Shown here one piece after another: positions 9,058 to 18,259 of a stretch of DNA of 46,346 nucleotides (within the stretch, counting starts at the first letter, position 1; each line of letters opens with the position of its first letter). Under the pieces are notes generated by a model. That model saw only the letters and a list, made by a program, of their open reading frames with translations, ran no database searches and was not told where the DNA came from. Origin of the DNA: Planctomycetaceae bacterium (GTDB lineage Bacteria > Planctomycetota > Planctomycetia > Planctomycetales > Planctomycetaceae); NCBI GenBank assembly GCA_029259815.1, contig JAJDEJ010000248.1:1-46346 (forward strand), read 5' to 3'. The position numbers and the translations under genes were made by a program.

Positions 9058-10617
9058 ATGACCATCCGCCACGTTCTGATTGTTGGCTTGATCACGCCTT
9101 CTCTGGTCACGGGCTGCGCCACGCCTCCGGCTCCAGAACCTCGGGCCGCGATGACCGAGCACCAGGTCCAGCTTGCTTCAGCACGAGTCGAGACCGGCGT
9201 ACCGGTCACGCTGCCTGAGGAACCATTTCTCGATGGTCCGCAGGATGTCGACTTCTTCGTGCAAATTGCGCTCGAACGGAATCCCGAGATTCTGGCGGCC
9301 CAGCGAGGGGTCGCTGCACAGGCGAATGTGATTCCACAAGTCACAGCGCTTGATGATCCGATCGTGACCGACACGTTTCAACCGATTGATCGTCACAGCG
9401 TACAGACGGCCGCCGGTCGTGGCCCGAATACTCTCACGGTGACACAAAAGCTCCCCTGGTTGAGCAAGCTCCGAGTGCGAGGAGAAGTCGCGGAGCAGGA
9501 TGCGAAGATCGCTTTAACGCGGTTGGCTCAGTCCCAACTCAAGGTGATTGAAGACGTGAAGTTGGCATACTACGAGCTGGCCTACAATCAGGCAGCGATC
9601 GAGATCATTGAAAGCGACCGGGATCTGCTGGAACAGTTGTTACAGATTGCTGAAGCACGATATCGCACTGGTGCAGCGAGTCAACAGGATGTGCTCGTCG
9701 CTCAGGTTGAGCTCGATCGATTGGAAGACAGTCTCATCACGTTGCGGCGACAGCTTGAGCAAGCCCAGGCAGATCTGGCCAAGGTCGTGCATACCTCGCC
9801 CGATGCCAATCTCCTGGCCGAAATTGACAGAGTTCTGCCTCCGGTTCCTCAGCAGATCGACGCACTGTATGACGCGGCTGTTCGCTGCCGCCCCGAACTG
9901 CAGGAACGTCTCCATGCCATCATTCGGGACGAACGCAAGGAAGAACTCGCGAAACTCAACTATTACCCCGACTTCAACGTGGGGTTGGGCTGGCAAGCGA
10001 TCACCAATGACAGTGCCATCTCGCCAGTAACCACTGGGAATGACAACGTTTCCTTCATGATTGGATTGAATGTGCCCATCTGGCGTGACAAGCTGGATGC
10101 CGGTGTTCGAGAATCGCAGAATCGAATGCTGGAATCCGCACGACGCTACGATGCCTCGCGGGACGATACCATGCGGATGGTTCGCCGCCTGGTCGTGCAA
10201 GCCGAGGCGACCGAACAGCAAATTGACCTCTTTGGAGATCGGATCATTCCCAAGACTGAACAGGCGCTGCAAGTCTCGGCGGCCGATTACCGTGTGAACA
10301 AAGTTGACTTTCAGCAGATACTTGACAACTGGTCGGACTTGCTGATGTTCCACTTGCAAGTGACACGTTTTGAAGCCAACCTGAATCAAACCTTGGCTTC
10401 TCTGGAGCGAGTGGTCGGTTGCCAATTGGCGACACTACCGGAAGTGCAAATCGTGCCCATCGAAGACTTTGAACCCGGACCGGCCCTGCGCGCTCCCGAT
10501 GAAAATGAGTCGGACACAGATGTCGGCGACGAGACTGACGATAACGAACTTGGCGTGTTGCCGATTCACAGATTGCGTGAACCCGAGAACTTCGATTCCG
10601 TGTTCACCATTCAGTAA
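9058..10617 (+). CDS. TolC/CusC-family outer-membrane efflux lipoprotein
   Basis: Outer-membrane channel partner for the CusBA pump, 519 residues. A short signal peptide ends in the lipobox LVTGC, so Cys20 should be lipidated. The rest is typical outer-membrane efflux protein: long amphipathic helices with QxNxxLxxA-like spacing, NPEILAAQRGVAAQ near 80, KLPWLSKL near 140, and a repeat of the helical hairpin beginning RPELQERL. An acidic tail (about 485-510) is not part of the barrel. The start at 9058 has AAGGAG about nine bases upstream; an in-frame codon ten residues earlier would disrupt the signal peptide. Gene order B-A-C supports its role. Nothing is missing from the family as far as I can see. 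Confidence 0.88.
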   Translation: MTIRHVLIVGLITPSLVTGCATPPAPEPRAAMTEHQVQLASARVETGVPVTLPEEPFLDGPQDVDFFVQIALERNPEILAAQRGVAAQANVIPQVTALDDPIVTDTFQPIDRHSVQTAAGRGPNTLTVTQKLPWLSKLRVRGEVAEQDAKIALTRLAQSQLKVIEDVKLAYYELAYNQAAIEIIESDRDLLEQLLQIAEARYRTGAASQQDVLVAQVELDRLEDSLITLRRQLEQAQADLAKVVHTSPDANLLAEIDRVLPPVPQQIDALYDAAVRCRPELQERLHAIIRDERKEELAKLNYYPDFNVGLGWQAITNDSAISPVTTGNDNVSFMIGLNVPIWRDKLDAGVRESQNRMLESARRYDASRDDTMRMVRRLVVQAEATEQQIDLFGDRIIPKTEQALQVSAADYRVNKVDFQQILDNWSDLLMFHLQVTRFEANLNQTLASLERVVGCQLATLPEVQIVPIEDFEPGPALRAPDENESDTDVGDETDDNELGVLPIHRLREPENFDSVFTIQ

Positions 10618-11024
10618 ACGGAGTCTCGAGACTGCTGATGGTCCTGGGGTCATCTGATCTGCGCACAAGCCGTTCGCAGTTGAGCGTTCTCGGATTACGT
10701 TGTTCGTTCTCTCATATCGACTCAGTGGAATACGGTGACAATGGCAACGAGGGGTGTGCCCGATCGCCGCCCCCCCCCAATGTGCGAATTCGCTCCCAGC
10801 CAGCACAAGTGGTGTTTATCACTCGCAATTCCCCGCCCAACATCGCCTGCTCTTCTATTAGGAATGAGTTTTGCGACCACTGCTGACTTCGGATCCGACA
10901 ACCATCCAGAAGTGATCGACAACGGAGAGCAAATTCACTCGTCTGCCTCTTGCCTGATCTTGTCGCACCTCGTTCATCTCTCTTCACGACTGCGATGGAG
11001 TCGTGGCGTCAATCAAGGCAGTCT
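10618..11024. other. Intergenic region with palindrome and C9 tract
   Basis: About 400 bases between the efflux operon and the phosphatase gene. It holds a perfect 12-base palindrome, AGTCTCGAGACT, at 10622-10633 just after the efflux stop codon, and a run of nine C at 10770-10778. No credible small gene, terminator with T-tract, or sigma54 element was found. Confidence 0.5.
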
Positions 11025-12518
11025 ATGTCTCAGAAACAGACCGACTCAACAGATTCACAGGGCGATTCCGAGTCGCAGATCTCATTCGACAAGTCTCACT
11101 GGTCGATTGGGAAGCAACTCCTGCTGGCCGTCAATGGAGTCTGCATTGGTCTCGTGCTCGTCTTCCATGTATACGACTATCAGAAAGAATTGCAACGGCG
11201 ACTGGACGACAAGCAAATCGCTTTGCATGACGAGGCCGTCACGACGCAAGAAGCGGTCCGGGAACTGCAGCATCACGGTCATGGTGCGCTCCAGGAATAC
11301 ATTGACCGTGTCTGCGCACGCATGGAAGAGGGGCGGTCGCCGGGACATCATATTGCTGTTCGCATCGGAGATGATGTTCTGCAGGCCAGGGCTCACGAAC
11401 GCCAAAGTCATGCCATGCTGGAAGCCCTGGAGCAGGCTGCCGGCACATCGAATCGGCTCGGCCACGTCATGGACCGCGATTTTATCGTGGGAACATCCCA
11501 GGATCCCGATCTGTCAGTGTACGTTTCGGAATATGTCGATTCCGTACAACGACAAGCTGCGCGTGACAGTCTCAGGCGGCTCGGAGGCTCGGCGATTCTC
11601 GGGCTGCTTGCTGCGGTCATTGTCAACTTCGTGCTCCTGAGAATTGTCGTTCGTCCGCTGGAACGGCTCGTCTCCGTCGTTGAGCAGGTTGGCGAAGGGC
11701 ATTTTGGCCAACAAGCGAACGGCTTTCGCAGCCAGGAATTGAGTTACCTCTCACGTGCGATCAACCGAATGAGTCAGTCGCTCGCTGACAGTGATCGCAA
11801 CCGCCGCGCCCAAATGGCAAAGGCCCGCCGCATTCAACAAAATCTCTTGCCGAGTTGTACAGTGCTGACCGGGGCAACACTCGCCGTTTTCTATGAGCCG
11901 GCTGAGGATGTGGCTGGCGATTTCTATGACGTGCATACGCTGCCGGACGGAAGCTGGTTGGCTTTGATGGCAGACGTGACGGGACACGGAATTCCCGCAG
12001 CGATGACGGCCACCTTGTTGAAGGTATATCTCGCTGAAGCCTCGGAGCTGTATACGGACCCCCTCGAAATCATTCGACACATCAACGGTCGATTTACCGA
12101 ACTCTCTCTGGCAGAGGACTTCGCGACGGCAATTCTGGTTCGGTATTCTCCGAAAACACGAACGTTGCAAATCGTCAATGCTGGGCACGACGCGGGCCTC
12201 TATCGCTCGCAGGATGGCCAAATTCAAGAGTGCTCATCTTCCGGGCTTCTGCTCGGGATCGACTCCTCCGCAGACTGGTCCATTGCAGAGCTTGAAACGG
12301 CTCCAGGTGATCGGTTTCTGATGTTCACGGACGGTCTCACTGAAACCTTCAATGGGAATCAAACGATGTTCGGCCGCGATCGCGTCCTCACTCTCCTGAA
12401 CAAAACGGCCGGCGAGATTCCCACAGACGCTCTCCAATCAATCAGCCGGGAACTGGCAACATTTCGTGGCGACAGACCTCAGCTGGACGATCTGACGATG
12501 CTCTTGCTGGAGTTCTAA
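11025..12518 (+). CDS. Membrane HAMP-PP2C (RsbU/SpoIIE-type) serine phosphatase
   Basis: A membrane-anchored PP2C-type phosphatase, 497 residues; relatives dephosphorylate anti-sigma-factor antagonists in partner-switching stress pathways. A TM near residues 25-46 is followed by a periplasmic sensor (about 47-180), a second TM (about 190-212), HAMP (about 213-265), a short coiled coil, and a PP2C/SpoIIE domain. The domain shows metal-ligand motifs EDVAGDFYDV, MADVTGHG, FTDGLTET and the terminal LDDLTMLLLEF. The start chosen at 11025 has only a weak AAGGC; an in-frame ATG at 10995 is possible. No STAS-domain antagonist or RsbW-like kinase is encoded in the window, so its target is unknown. The proximity to the efflux operon may be coincidental. 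Confidence 0.85.
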   Translation: MSQKQTDSTDSQGDSESQISFDKSHWSIGKQLLLAVNGVCIGLVLVFHVYDYQKELQRRLDDKQIALHDEAVTTQEAVRELQHHGHGALQEYIDRVCARMEEGRSPGHHIAVRIGDDVLQARAHERQSHAMLEALEQAAGTSNRLGHVMDRDFIVGTSQDPDLSVYVSEYVDSVQRQAARDSLRRLGGSAILGLLAAVIVNFVLLRIVVRPLERLVSVVEQVGEGHFGQQANGFRSQELSYLSRAINRMSQSLADSDRNRRAQMAKARRIQQNLLPSCTVLTGATLAVFYEPAEDVAGDFYDVHTLPDGSWLALMADVTGHGIPAAMTATLLKVYLAEASELYTDPLEIIRHINGRFTELSLAEDFATAILVRYSPKTRTLQIVNAGHDAGLYRSQDGQIQECSSSGLLLGIDSSADWSIAELETAPGDRFLMFTDGLTETFNGNQTMFGRDRVLTLLNKTAGEIPTDALQSISRELATFRGDRPQLDDLTMLLLEF

Positions 12519-12665
12519 GTTCGTAACAAGCTGACCGACCTGTGATCGACCTTGAAGCTCAAGGGCGGTTTCGCTCACTCGTGTACATAATCCGCACACC
12601 TCCCAACTCATCCACACGGGTGATCTCGCTACTGCGTCGTCAGACTTGCGGCATCATGTCTGTCG

Positions 12666-12687
12666 CTCAGCATTTCTGCATGCTGAG
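12666..12687. repeat. Inverted repeat upstream of sigma54-like site
   Basis: A perfect 8-base inverted repeat, CTCAGCAT and ATGCTGAG, with a six-base spacer. It is centred about 38 bases upstream of the sigma54-like element at 12715. It could be an activator-binding palindrome or simply a hairpin; no second copy was recognised elsewhere. Confidence 0.4.
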
Positions 12688-12714
12688 TGCAGCTTCCGAT
12701 TCACCAGTGTCGTC

Positions 12715-12730
12715 CGGCATGGTATGTGCA
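12715..12730 (+). promoter_or_regulatory. Sigma54-type -24/-12 promoter for the M50 protease/antiporter genes
   Basis: The sequence CGGCATGGTATGTGCA fits the sigma54 consensus TGGCACG-N4-TTGCW, with GG at 12716-12717 and GC at 12728-12729 and exactly ten bases between them. Mismatches are at the first T, the sixth base (T for C) and one T of the -12 block. The predicted transcript would start near 12742, about 75 bases before the GTG start of the protease. It is one of four such sites in the window. Confidence 0.65.
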
Positions 12731-12816
12731 ATTACAATGTTACTGGATGTTCGTATCGCGTCCTCCTGGCGTCTCATGTTGTTGCGTCGACTCATTGATA
12801 TGCGAAAGGACAAGCT

Positions 12817-14175
12817 GTGCCTGATGAGAAGCAAGGTGGCCTGCCGGCTGCCATCTGGATGATGATTTGCTGTCTGCTGCCGATCGTGGCAATCTATACG
12901 CTCGCTGCGATGGGGATCGTCATCAGTCCGATGATTCTGCTGCTGCTCATGATCCTCTGCTGGCTGGCCATGGCCGGACACATGAGTGCAGGAGGGCACG
13001 CACATCACCACGGAAACTCACAGGGCAAAGAAGTCGCAGGTCCTGAGTCCGGCGATGAGGTTGACGATGAACTGATTGACACGTCGGAAGTTCTCGGCAG
13101 CGCGCATGTGAAACGGTTTGGGCCTGCGCGTGTGATCGAAGGCGAGTTGTTGAAAGAACCGGAAGCGGCCTTTCAGCAGGTGAAAGAACGGTTGGTAGGA
13201 CAAAATGTCACACCCATTCTCCAGGAAGACGAGTACGGTCAGGCGAGGCTTGTGCTATTGCCCGGCTCGTTGGAAGACGGACGGCCGAACCGTGGTCCAT
13301 TGATCCACTGGCTGTTGTTCATCGCGACGATCGCCACGACCACATGGGCCGGAGCCTTACATCAGGGAGTCAACCTCCTGCAGGAACCCGAGCGAATTGC
13401 TGTCGGGCTGCCGTACTCGTTGACGTTGATGTTGATCCTCGGGGCTCATGAACTCGGTCATTACTTTGCCGCTCGGGCTCATGGAGTCAAGGTGACGTTG
13501 CCGTATTTCATCCCCGTGCCGTTCGCATTGGGGACGTTCGGTGCCTTCATCAGTATGAAGTCGCTGCCACCCGATCGTCGTGCTTTGTTCGACGTCGCTG
13601 TTGCCGGTCCCCTCGCGGGGTTGGTCTTCGCCATTCCGGCGTTATGGTTCGGACTGGGGCAATCTCAGATTGTCGAAGCCACTGGTGAGCCAGCCGTGAC
13701 GATGTTGCACCACGGCACGGAAGTGGGATCGTCAGTCTTGTTCGCATTCATTGCCAAACTGGCATTGGGCGATGCGATTTCGCAGGGACACGACATTGCG
13801 CTCCATCCATTGGCATTTGCCGGGTGGCTCGGGCTGATTGTCACCGCATTGAATCTGCTCCCCATCGGTCAACTCGACGGCGGCCATATCTCCGATGCGA
13901 TGTTCGGCATTCGACGCAGCGCGACGATCAGCACGGTCGCCTTGTTCGCGTTGTTGTTCCTGGGGCTGTTCGTGTGGAGCGGTCTGCTGATGTGGGCGCT
14001 GATTGCCTTCTTCCTGGCCGGCAACAAGGGGATCGCCAGTCAGAATGACCTCGTGCCACTGGGAACTGGTCGCTACAGCTTGGGGGTGGCGTCGCTGGTG
14101 ACGTTGTTCCTCATTCTGATCCCTGTCCCGCATGCTTTCTACGAGTCACTCGGAATTCACTGTCCGTACTTGTAA
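12817..14175 (+). CDS. Site-2-protease-like M50 membrane metallopeptidase
   Basis: An intramembrane zinc protease of the M50 family, 452 residues, of the sort that cleaves membrane-bound regulatory proteins. Two N-terminal TMs (about 10-52), a His-rich loop (GGHAHHHG), a soluble domain (about 70-160) and a multi-TM catalytic core follow. Zinc ligands are visible as HELGH at 211-215 and in LLPIGQLDGGH, with Asp354. The start is GTG at 12817, with AAAGGA six bases upstream; no in-frame ATG fits. A sigma54-like promoter lies about 90 bases upstream, and the cation antiporter follows 29 bases after the stop, so they probably share a transcript. Substrates are unknown; the membrane anti-sigma factor at 31604 is one possible target, as pure speculation. 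Confidence 0.88.
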   Translation: MPDEKQGGLPAAIWMMICCLLPIVAIYTLAAMGIVISPMILLLLMILCWLAMAGHMSAGGHAHHHGNSQGKEVAGPESGDEVDDELIDTSEVLGSAHVKRFGPARVIEGELLKEPEAAFQQVKERLVGQNVTPILQEDEYGQARLVLLPGSLEDGRPNRGPLIHWLLFIATIATTTWAGALHQGVNLLQEPERIAVGLPYSLTLMLILGAHELGHYFAARAHGVKVTLPYFIPVPFALGTFGAFISMKSLPPDRRALFDVAVAGPLAGLVFAIPALWFGLGQSQIVEATGEPAVTMLHHGTEVGSSVLFAFIAKLALGDAISQGHDIALHPLAFAGWLGLIVTALNLLPIGQLDGGHISDAMFGIRRSATISTVALFALLFLGLFVWSGLLMWALIAFFLAGNKGIASQNDLVPLGTGRYSLGVASLVTLFLILIPVPHAFYESLGIHCPYL

Positions 14176-14204
14176 TCACTTTCTCGTACGGGAGACTGGC
14201 CGGC

Positions 14205-15527
14205 ATGCTTGCCGATGCTTTCAGCCATACAAGCCCAATCGCCCCCTTGCTGCTGAGTATCGTCGTGATCATTCTCACGGCCCGCCTCGGTGGCTCTTTG
14301 TCAGAGTCCCTTGGCCAGCCGTCCGTCCTCGGTGAACTGCTGGCTGGTGTATTGCTTGGAAATCTGACTCTTCTGGGATTCCACCAGCTTGAGTTCCTGC
14401 GTGTGGACTGGGCTCATCAAACGACGCTTGATCTGAAGGATGCGAAGCACTGTGCCGGAGTGGCGATTGATGCGTTGGCTCGACTGGGCGTGTTGTTGCT
14501 GCTGTTTCAGGTGGGACTGGAGAACTCGGTCACACGGATGTTCCGCGTCGGGCTTTCATCCTTGTTCGTTGCCATACTGGGGATCATCGCTCCGTTTGTG
14601 TTAGGCATGGCAAGCATGTATGTGCTGTTGCCATCGGGGGGTTGGCCGCTTCATTTGTTTCTCGGAGCCGCCCTCTGCGCCACCAGCGTCGGGATTACGG
14701 CACGCGTGTTTGAAGACCTCGGACGGTCCGATTCCATCGAAGCGGAAATCGTCCTCGGAGCGGCCGTGATCGACGATGTCCTGGCCTTGATTGTACTCAG
14801 CGTCGTACAAGGCATGATCTTGACGCTCGATTCGGAGAGTTCCGCCGGCACGATCGATGCCATGAATCTGCTGCTCATCACCGCGAAAGCCATCGGATTC
14901 CTGGTGCTGGCGATCCTGCTTGGTCCGCGAATCAGTCGGGACTTGTTTAAGGTCGCGAGCGTCTTGCACGGTCACGGCCTCTTGATTTGCACCGCGTTGG
15001 CGATCTGCTTCGGATTCGCCTGGGCGGCGAGCCTCGCGGGACTGGCGCCGCTGGTCGGAGCCTTCGCCGCCGGTTTGATCCTGGAACGAGTGCAATATCG
15101 CGAACTGATCGCAAGTGAGCACCAACCGCTCCACGAACTGTTGCGGCCGATCGCAGATTTCGTGGTGCCGATCTTCTTTGTCATGATGGGCTTCCGCGTT
15201 GAACTGTCGAGTTTCATGGATGCCGGAGTGCTTGGGCTGGCGGCGGTGCTCACCGTCGCGGCCATTGCAGGAAAGATCATCTGTGGATGGGGCGTGCAAC
15301 AGCCTCGTGTCAAACGACTCACGGTCGGGTTGGGAATGATTCCACGCGGAGAAGTCGGACTGATCTTCGCCGGAATTGGTTTGTCTCTGCGCGTCAACGG
15401 GCAACCTCTCCTTGATGCAGCAACGTTTTCAGCCCTCGTCGTCATGGTGATGTTGACGACTATCGCGACCCCTCCGCTGCTGAAGTGGTCGCTGGCCCAG
15501 CACGATCCACCTCCGGCATCAGCCTGA
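14205..15527 (+). CDS. CPA2-family monovalent cation:proton antiporter
   Basis: A 440-residue polytopic membrane protein with about 12 TMs and no C-terminal regulatory (TrkA-N) domain. CPA2/NapA/Kef-type features are GQPSVLGELLAGVLLGNL near the N-terminus, LFQVGLENS, the conserved ion-binding pair in GAAVIDDVLALIVLS (about residues 185-200), and GMIPRGEVGLIF near 385. It would exchange Na+ or K+ for protons. It sits 29 bases behind the M50 protease, probably in the same sigma54-controlled transcript. A Na+/H+ antiporter beside a putatively Na+-coupled N-ATPase in the same locus is consistent with a sodium-cycle role, but ion choice cannot be read from sequence. Confidence 0.87.
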   Translation: MLADAFSHTSPIAPLLLSIVVIILTARLGGSLSESLGQPSVLGELLAGVLLGNLTLLGFHQLEFLRVDWAHQTTLDLKDAKHCAGVAIDALARLGVLLLLFQVGLENSVTRMFRVGLSSLFVAILGIIAPFVLGMASMYVLLPSGGWPLHLFLGAALCATSVGITARVFEDLGRSDSIEAEIVLGAAVIDDVLALIVLSVVQGMILTLDSESSAGTIDAMNLLLITAKAIGFLVLAILLGPRISRDLFKVASVLHGHGLLICTALAICFGFAWAASLAGLAPLVGAFAAGLILERVQYRELIASEHQPLHELLRPIADFVVPIFFVMMGFRVELSSFMDAGVLGLAAVLTVAAIAGKIICGWGVQQPRVKRLTVGLGMIPRGEVGLIFAGIGLSLRVNGQPLLDAATFSALVVMVMLTTIATPPLLKWSLAQHDPPPASA

Positions 15528-15682
15528 CCATGAGTCAGGAGCTGGCACCGTTCCAAACGCCAGGGAATGGAGAGGAGCGGTTACGCCCCTCGCAGAGACA
15601 TGGTGGCTCATTGACCATGTTAATACCTGATGAATCAGCGACTTTCTCGGCGGCATACGCTGCTCTCCAGAGGGATTCGGAA

Positions 15683-15698
15683 TGGCATGTCATTCGCA
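15683..15698 (+). promoter_or_regulatory. Sigma54-type -24/-12 promoter for the Spy-like gene
   Basis: TGGCATGTCATTCGCA matches the sigma54 consensus at all but two scored positions (T for C at base six, C for T in the -12 block). GG at 15684-15685 and GC at 15696-15697 are separated by ten bases. The predicted start site is near 15710, about 33 bases before the ATG at 15743. An inverted repeat ACATGGT...ACCATGT lies about 70 bases upstream and could bind an activator. Confidence 0.7.
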
Positions 15699-15742
15699 AT
15701 GGGAGAGATGGTCAACCGCAACACCCCATTTGGAGATGTCAC

Positions 15743-16597
15743 ATGAAACGCATCAAACCTCTCGGCGCTTTGGCCGTGGCGTCGGTTTCAATCGCAGTCC
15801 TGTTTGTGCTCTCGTCGAGCGGGGTCGCTCAGGTCAGTACGGGTCGTGAGCCAGGCGCACCACAGTCTGCGGCTCCACAACAGCATGGATCCCATGAAGC
15901 CGATGCGCGGCCTCTTGCAGAACAGCTTCGCGAGCTGCGTGAAAAGGTGGCTCATTTGGAAGCAGCACTCAAGCAGAAACACGCCCGTCAGGGTTCCGCG
16001 ATGGGAATGAGTGGGGGCATGGGTGGCGGTCGCATGAAGTCGGGCATGGGTGGAGGAGTGATGAAGTCTGGAACGGGCGGCGGCGGGATGATGTCCGGCA
16101 TGGGCGGGGGTGGCAAGGGCGGAGGGAAGCAAATGGGCATGGGCATGATGGGCCGCATGAAAGGCATGGGCCAGATGTTGATGCAGTCGGCATTGCCCGG
16201 CTATCCCGGAGCTTCGCACATCTATCACGTCGGGGCGACGGGCTTCTTCCTGGATCACGCCGACCACATCACATTGTCATCGGACCAGCAAATCCAGCTG
16301 AACAAGATCAAGGAGACAGCACTGCTCGCTCAGGGAACTTACGATCGACAGATCGATGAGTCTGAGCAGCAGTTGTGGATGCTCACCAGTTCTGACAGTC
16401 CAGACGCCACGAAGATCGAGGCCCGGATCGGAGAGATCGCCAAACTCAACGCCGAAAAACGGATCGCGTTCATCCGCGCAGTCGGCGAAGCCGCTGGAGT
16501 CCTTTCCAACGAACAACGGCAAACCCTGATCGGAATGTTGCCATCCGATCACGCAGCAACAGAACCTCAAGCCTCGCCACCAGAGGAAAGCCAGTAA
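15743..16597 (+). CDS. Spy/CpxP-like periplasmic protein with Met/Gly-rich insert
   Basis: A 284-residue exported protein with a signal peptide (about 1-31, ending near GVAQ). A Gln/His segment and a short coiled coil (about 55-78) come first. A low-complexity region (about 84-150) of Met, Gly, Lys repeats (MGGG, KSGMGGG) is followed by an all-helical Spy/CpxP-like domain with two LTxxQ-type motifs, LSSDQQ near 178 and LSNEQRQ near 255. The family binds metals or chaperones envelope proteins; the Met-rich tract suggests Cu(I) binding (inference). The start has GGAG seven bases upstream and a sigma54-like promoter lies 45 bases further up. The longer open frame to 15485 overlaps the antiporter gene and is unlikely to be coding. 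Confidence 0.8.
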   Translation: MKRIKPLGALAVASVSIAVLFVLSSSGVAQVSTGREPGAPQSAAPQQHGSHEADARPLAEQLRELREKVAHLEAALKQKHARQGSAMGMSGGMGGGRMKSGMGGGVMKSGTGGGGMMSGMGGGGKGGGKQMGMGMMGRMKGMGQMLMQSALPGYPGASHIYHVGATGFFLDHADHITLSSDQQIQLNKIKETALLAQGTYDRQIDESEQQLWMLTSSDSPDATKIEARIGEIAKLNAEKRIAFIRAVGEAAGVLSNEQRQTLIGMLPSDHAATEPQASPPEESQ

Positions 16598-16889
16598 CGG
16601 CTGTTGGATTGAGTGAACAACATCTCGACATCGTTCTGAGTTATCGTTCCAACGAGAAGGCGACAATCGGTTTCTTCCTGATACCAAACGTCCAATCGGG
16701 GAGCATGGAACAGTCAAACTGGTGTTCCGCCGGCTTGGCAGAATGCAAATGTGTCGTGGACGGCCAAGAGTGCTGAAAGTCGGGTTGTCAGTTATCGGTC
16801 GCATGCCCCCACAGCGTTCCCAATGACTTTCGCACATGGACTGTTTCACCAAGGTCACATGAGTTTTCCACAATTCACTGGAGCTTCTC

Positions 16890-18242
16890 ATGACAGAATC
16901 GTCTGCCGATGACATTTTTCTTGACGCAATCAAGCGGCTAGATCGTGCCGCGCTGTTCGCGGACATCGACGCGGAAGCACTGCTGAGGCTGAGATCACCT
17001 CGCTCACTGCTGGAGGTGTCGATCCCGGTACGCATGGACAATGGGTCGTTGCGGATTTTTCAGGGATACCGTGTCCGGTACGACGATACGCGGGGGCCGA
17101 CCAAGGGTGGCATTCGCTTTCACCCGGATGTGCATGTGGGCGAAGTCAAAGCCCTCGCATTCTGGATGACGTGCAAGTGCGCGGTGGTGGGCATCCCCTT
17201 CGGGGGCGGCAAGGGAGGTGTGATCGTTGACCCCAAGCAGCTATCGCGGCTGGAACTGGAGCGACTCAGCCGAGGATTCATCGAACGCATCGCCGACTTC
17301 ATCGGTCCGGAGACCGACGTCCCCGCCCCGGATGTCTACACCAACGCCATGATCATGGGCTGGATGATGGACGAATACTCGAAGATTCGCCGTCAGCGCA
17401 CTCCCGCAGTCATCACCGGCAAGCCGATTCCGCTGGGAGGCAGTCTCGGTCGCGACGATGCCACGGGACGCGGGGCGTATTACTGCATCAAGGAACTCGA
17501 ACGCATTCGCAACTGGAATCCGTCCGAGATTCGGGTGGCGGTGCAGGGTTTCGGGAATGCGGGGCAACACGTTGCGCGGTTGCTGCATGACGATGGTTAT
17601 CGCATCGTCGCCGTCAGCGATTCACGCGGCGGCGTTTTTCGTGCGGATGGTCTCGACGTGCCGCGAGCCATCGAACTCAAGAACCAGGGACGTGCCGTGG
17701 GAGAGGTGTACAGCACTCGGTCGGTCTGCGAATGTCCAGTCTGCGGGGGGGATGATTGCCACTGCTCCAGCGACGACGCGGGCAGTGGCGACGTGATCAG
17801 TAACGAGCAGCTCTTGGAACTGGACGTCGATTTGCTCATCCCTGCCGCCCTGGAGAATCAGATTACCGCTGAGAATGCCAGGCGTATCTCCGCCTCCGTC
17901 GTCGTTGAGGTGGCCAACGGCCCGACAACGAGTGACGCTGATCAGACGCTGATCGGCAATGACACACTCGTGGTGCCGGACATTCTCGCCAACGCGGGCG
18001 GTGTGACTGTCAGCTACTTTGAGTGGGCACAGAATCAGGCCGGTTATGCTTGGTCTGAGGACGAAGTGCATCAGCGTCTCCAGCAAATCATGGCCCAGGA
18101 ATTCAACAACGTCCATCAGTTGGCTTCTAACAAACAGATTGACATGCGAACGGCTGCCTATGTCCATGCATTGAATCGCATCGGAGAGGCTGTTGAGGCG
18201 CAGGGAACGAGTCGCTTTTTCGCTCCTGGTGACGATGCCTGA
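16890..18242 (+). CDS. Glu/Leu/Phe/Val dehydrogenase (glutamate dehydrogenase) with Cys-rich insert
   Basis: NAD(P)-dependent amino-acid dehydrogenase, 450 residues, interconverting glutamate and 2-oxoglutarate. The catalytic domain shows GPTKGGIRFHPDV, PFGGGKGG with the catalytic-site Lys, and DVPAPDVYTNAMIM. The Rossmann domain shows VAVQGFGNAGQHVARLL, then PAALENQIT and ILANAGGVTVSYFEWAQN. An unusual insertion in the Rossmann domain carries five cysteines, C280, C282, C285, C290 and C292 (pattern CxCx2Cx4CxC), followed by an acidic stretch. This looks like a small metal or redox site and is not part of the canonical enzyme. The gene ends 17 bases before the oxidoreductase gene, suggesting one transcript in which NAD(P)H made here could feed the next gene's product. 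The substrate (Glu versus branched-chain) is not certain. Confidence 0.88.
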   Translation: MTESSADDIFLDAIKRLDRAALFADIDAEALLRLRSPRSLLEVSIPVRMDNGSLRIFQGYRVRYDDTRGPTKGGIRFHPDVHVGEVKALAFWMTCKCAVVGIPFGGGKGGVIVDPKQLSRLELERLSRGFIERIADFIGPETDVPAPDVYTNAMIMGWMMDEYSKIRRQRTPAVITGKPIPLGGSLGRDDATGRGAYYCIKELERIRNWNPSEIRVAVQGFGNAGQHVARLLHDDGYRIVAVSDSRGGVFRADGLDVPRAIELKNQGRAVGEVYSTRSVCECPVCGGDDCHCSSDDAGSGDVISNEQLLELDVDLLIPAALENQITAENARRISASVVVEVANGPTTSDADQTLIGNDTLVVPDILANAGGVTVSYFEWAQNQAGYAWSEDEVHQRLQQIMAQEFNNVHQLASNKQIDMRTAAYVHALNRIGEAVEAQGTSRFFAPGDDA

Positions 18243-18259
18243 GCAAGACCGCTTCGAGA

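Noticed and set aside
10735-11640. Long open frame of about 300 codons overlapping the phosphatase start
   Set aside because: Its sequence is rich in Ser/Arg with no domain character; the overlapping frame encodes a clear HAMP-PP2C protein.
16730-16760. Sigma54-type promoter for glutamate dehydrogenase
   Set aside because: CGGCTTGG...TGC has 11 rather than 10 bases between GG and GC, and the flanks do not fit.
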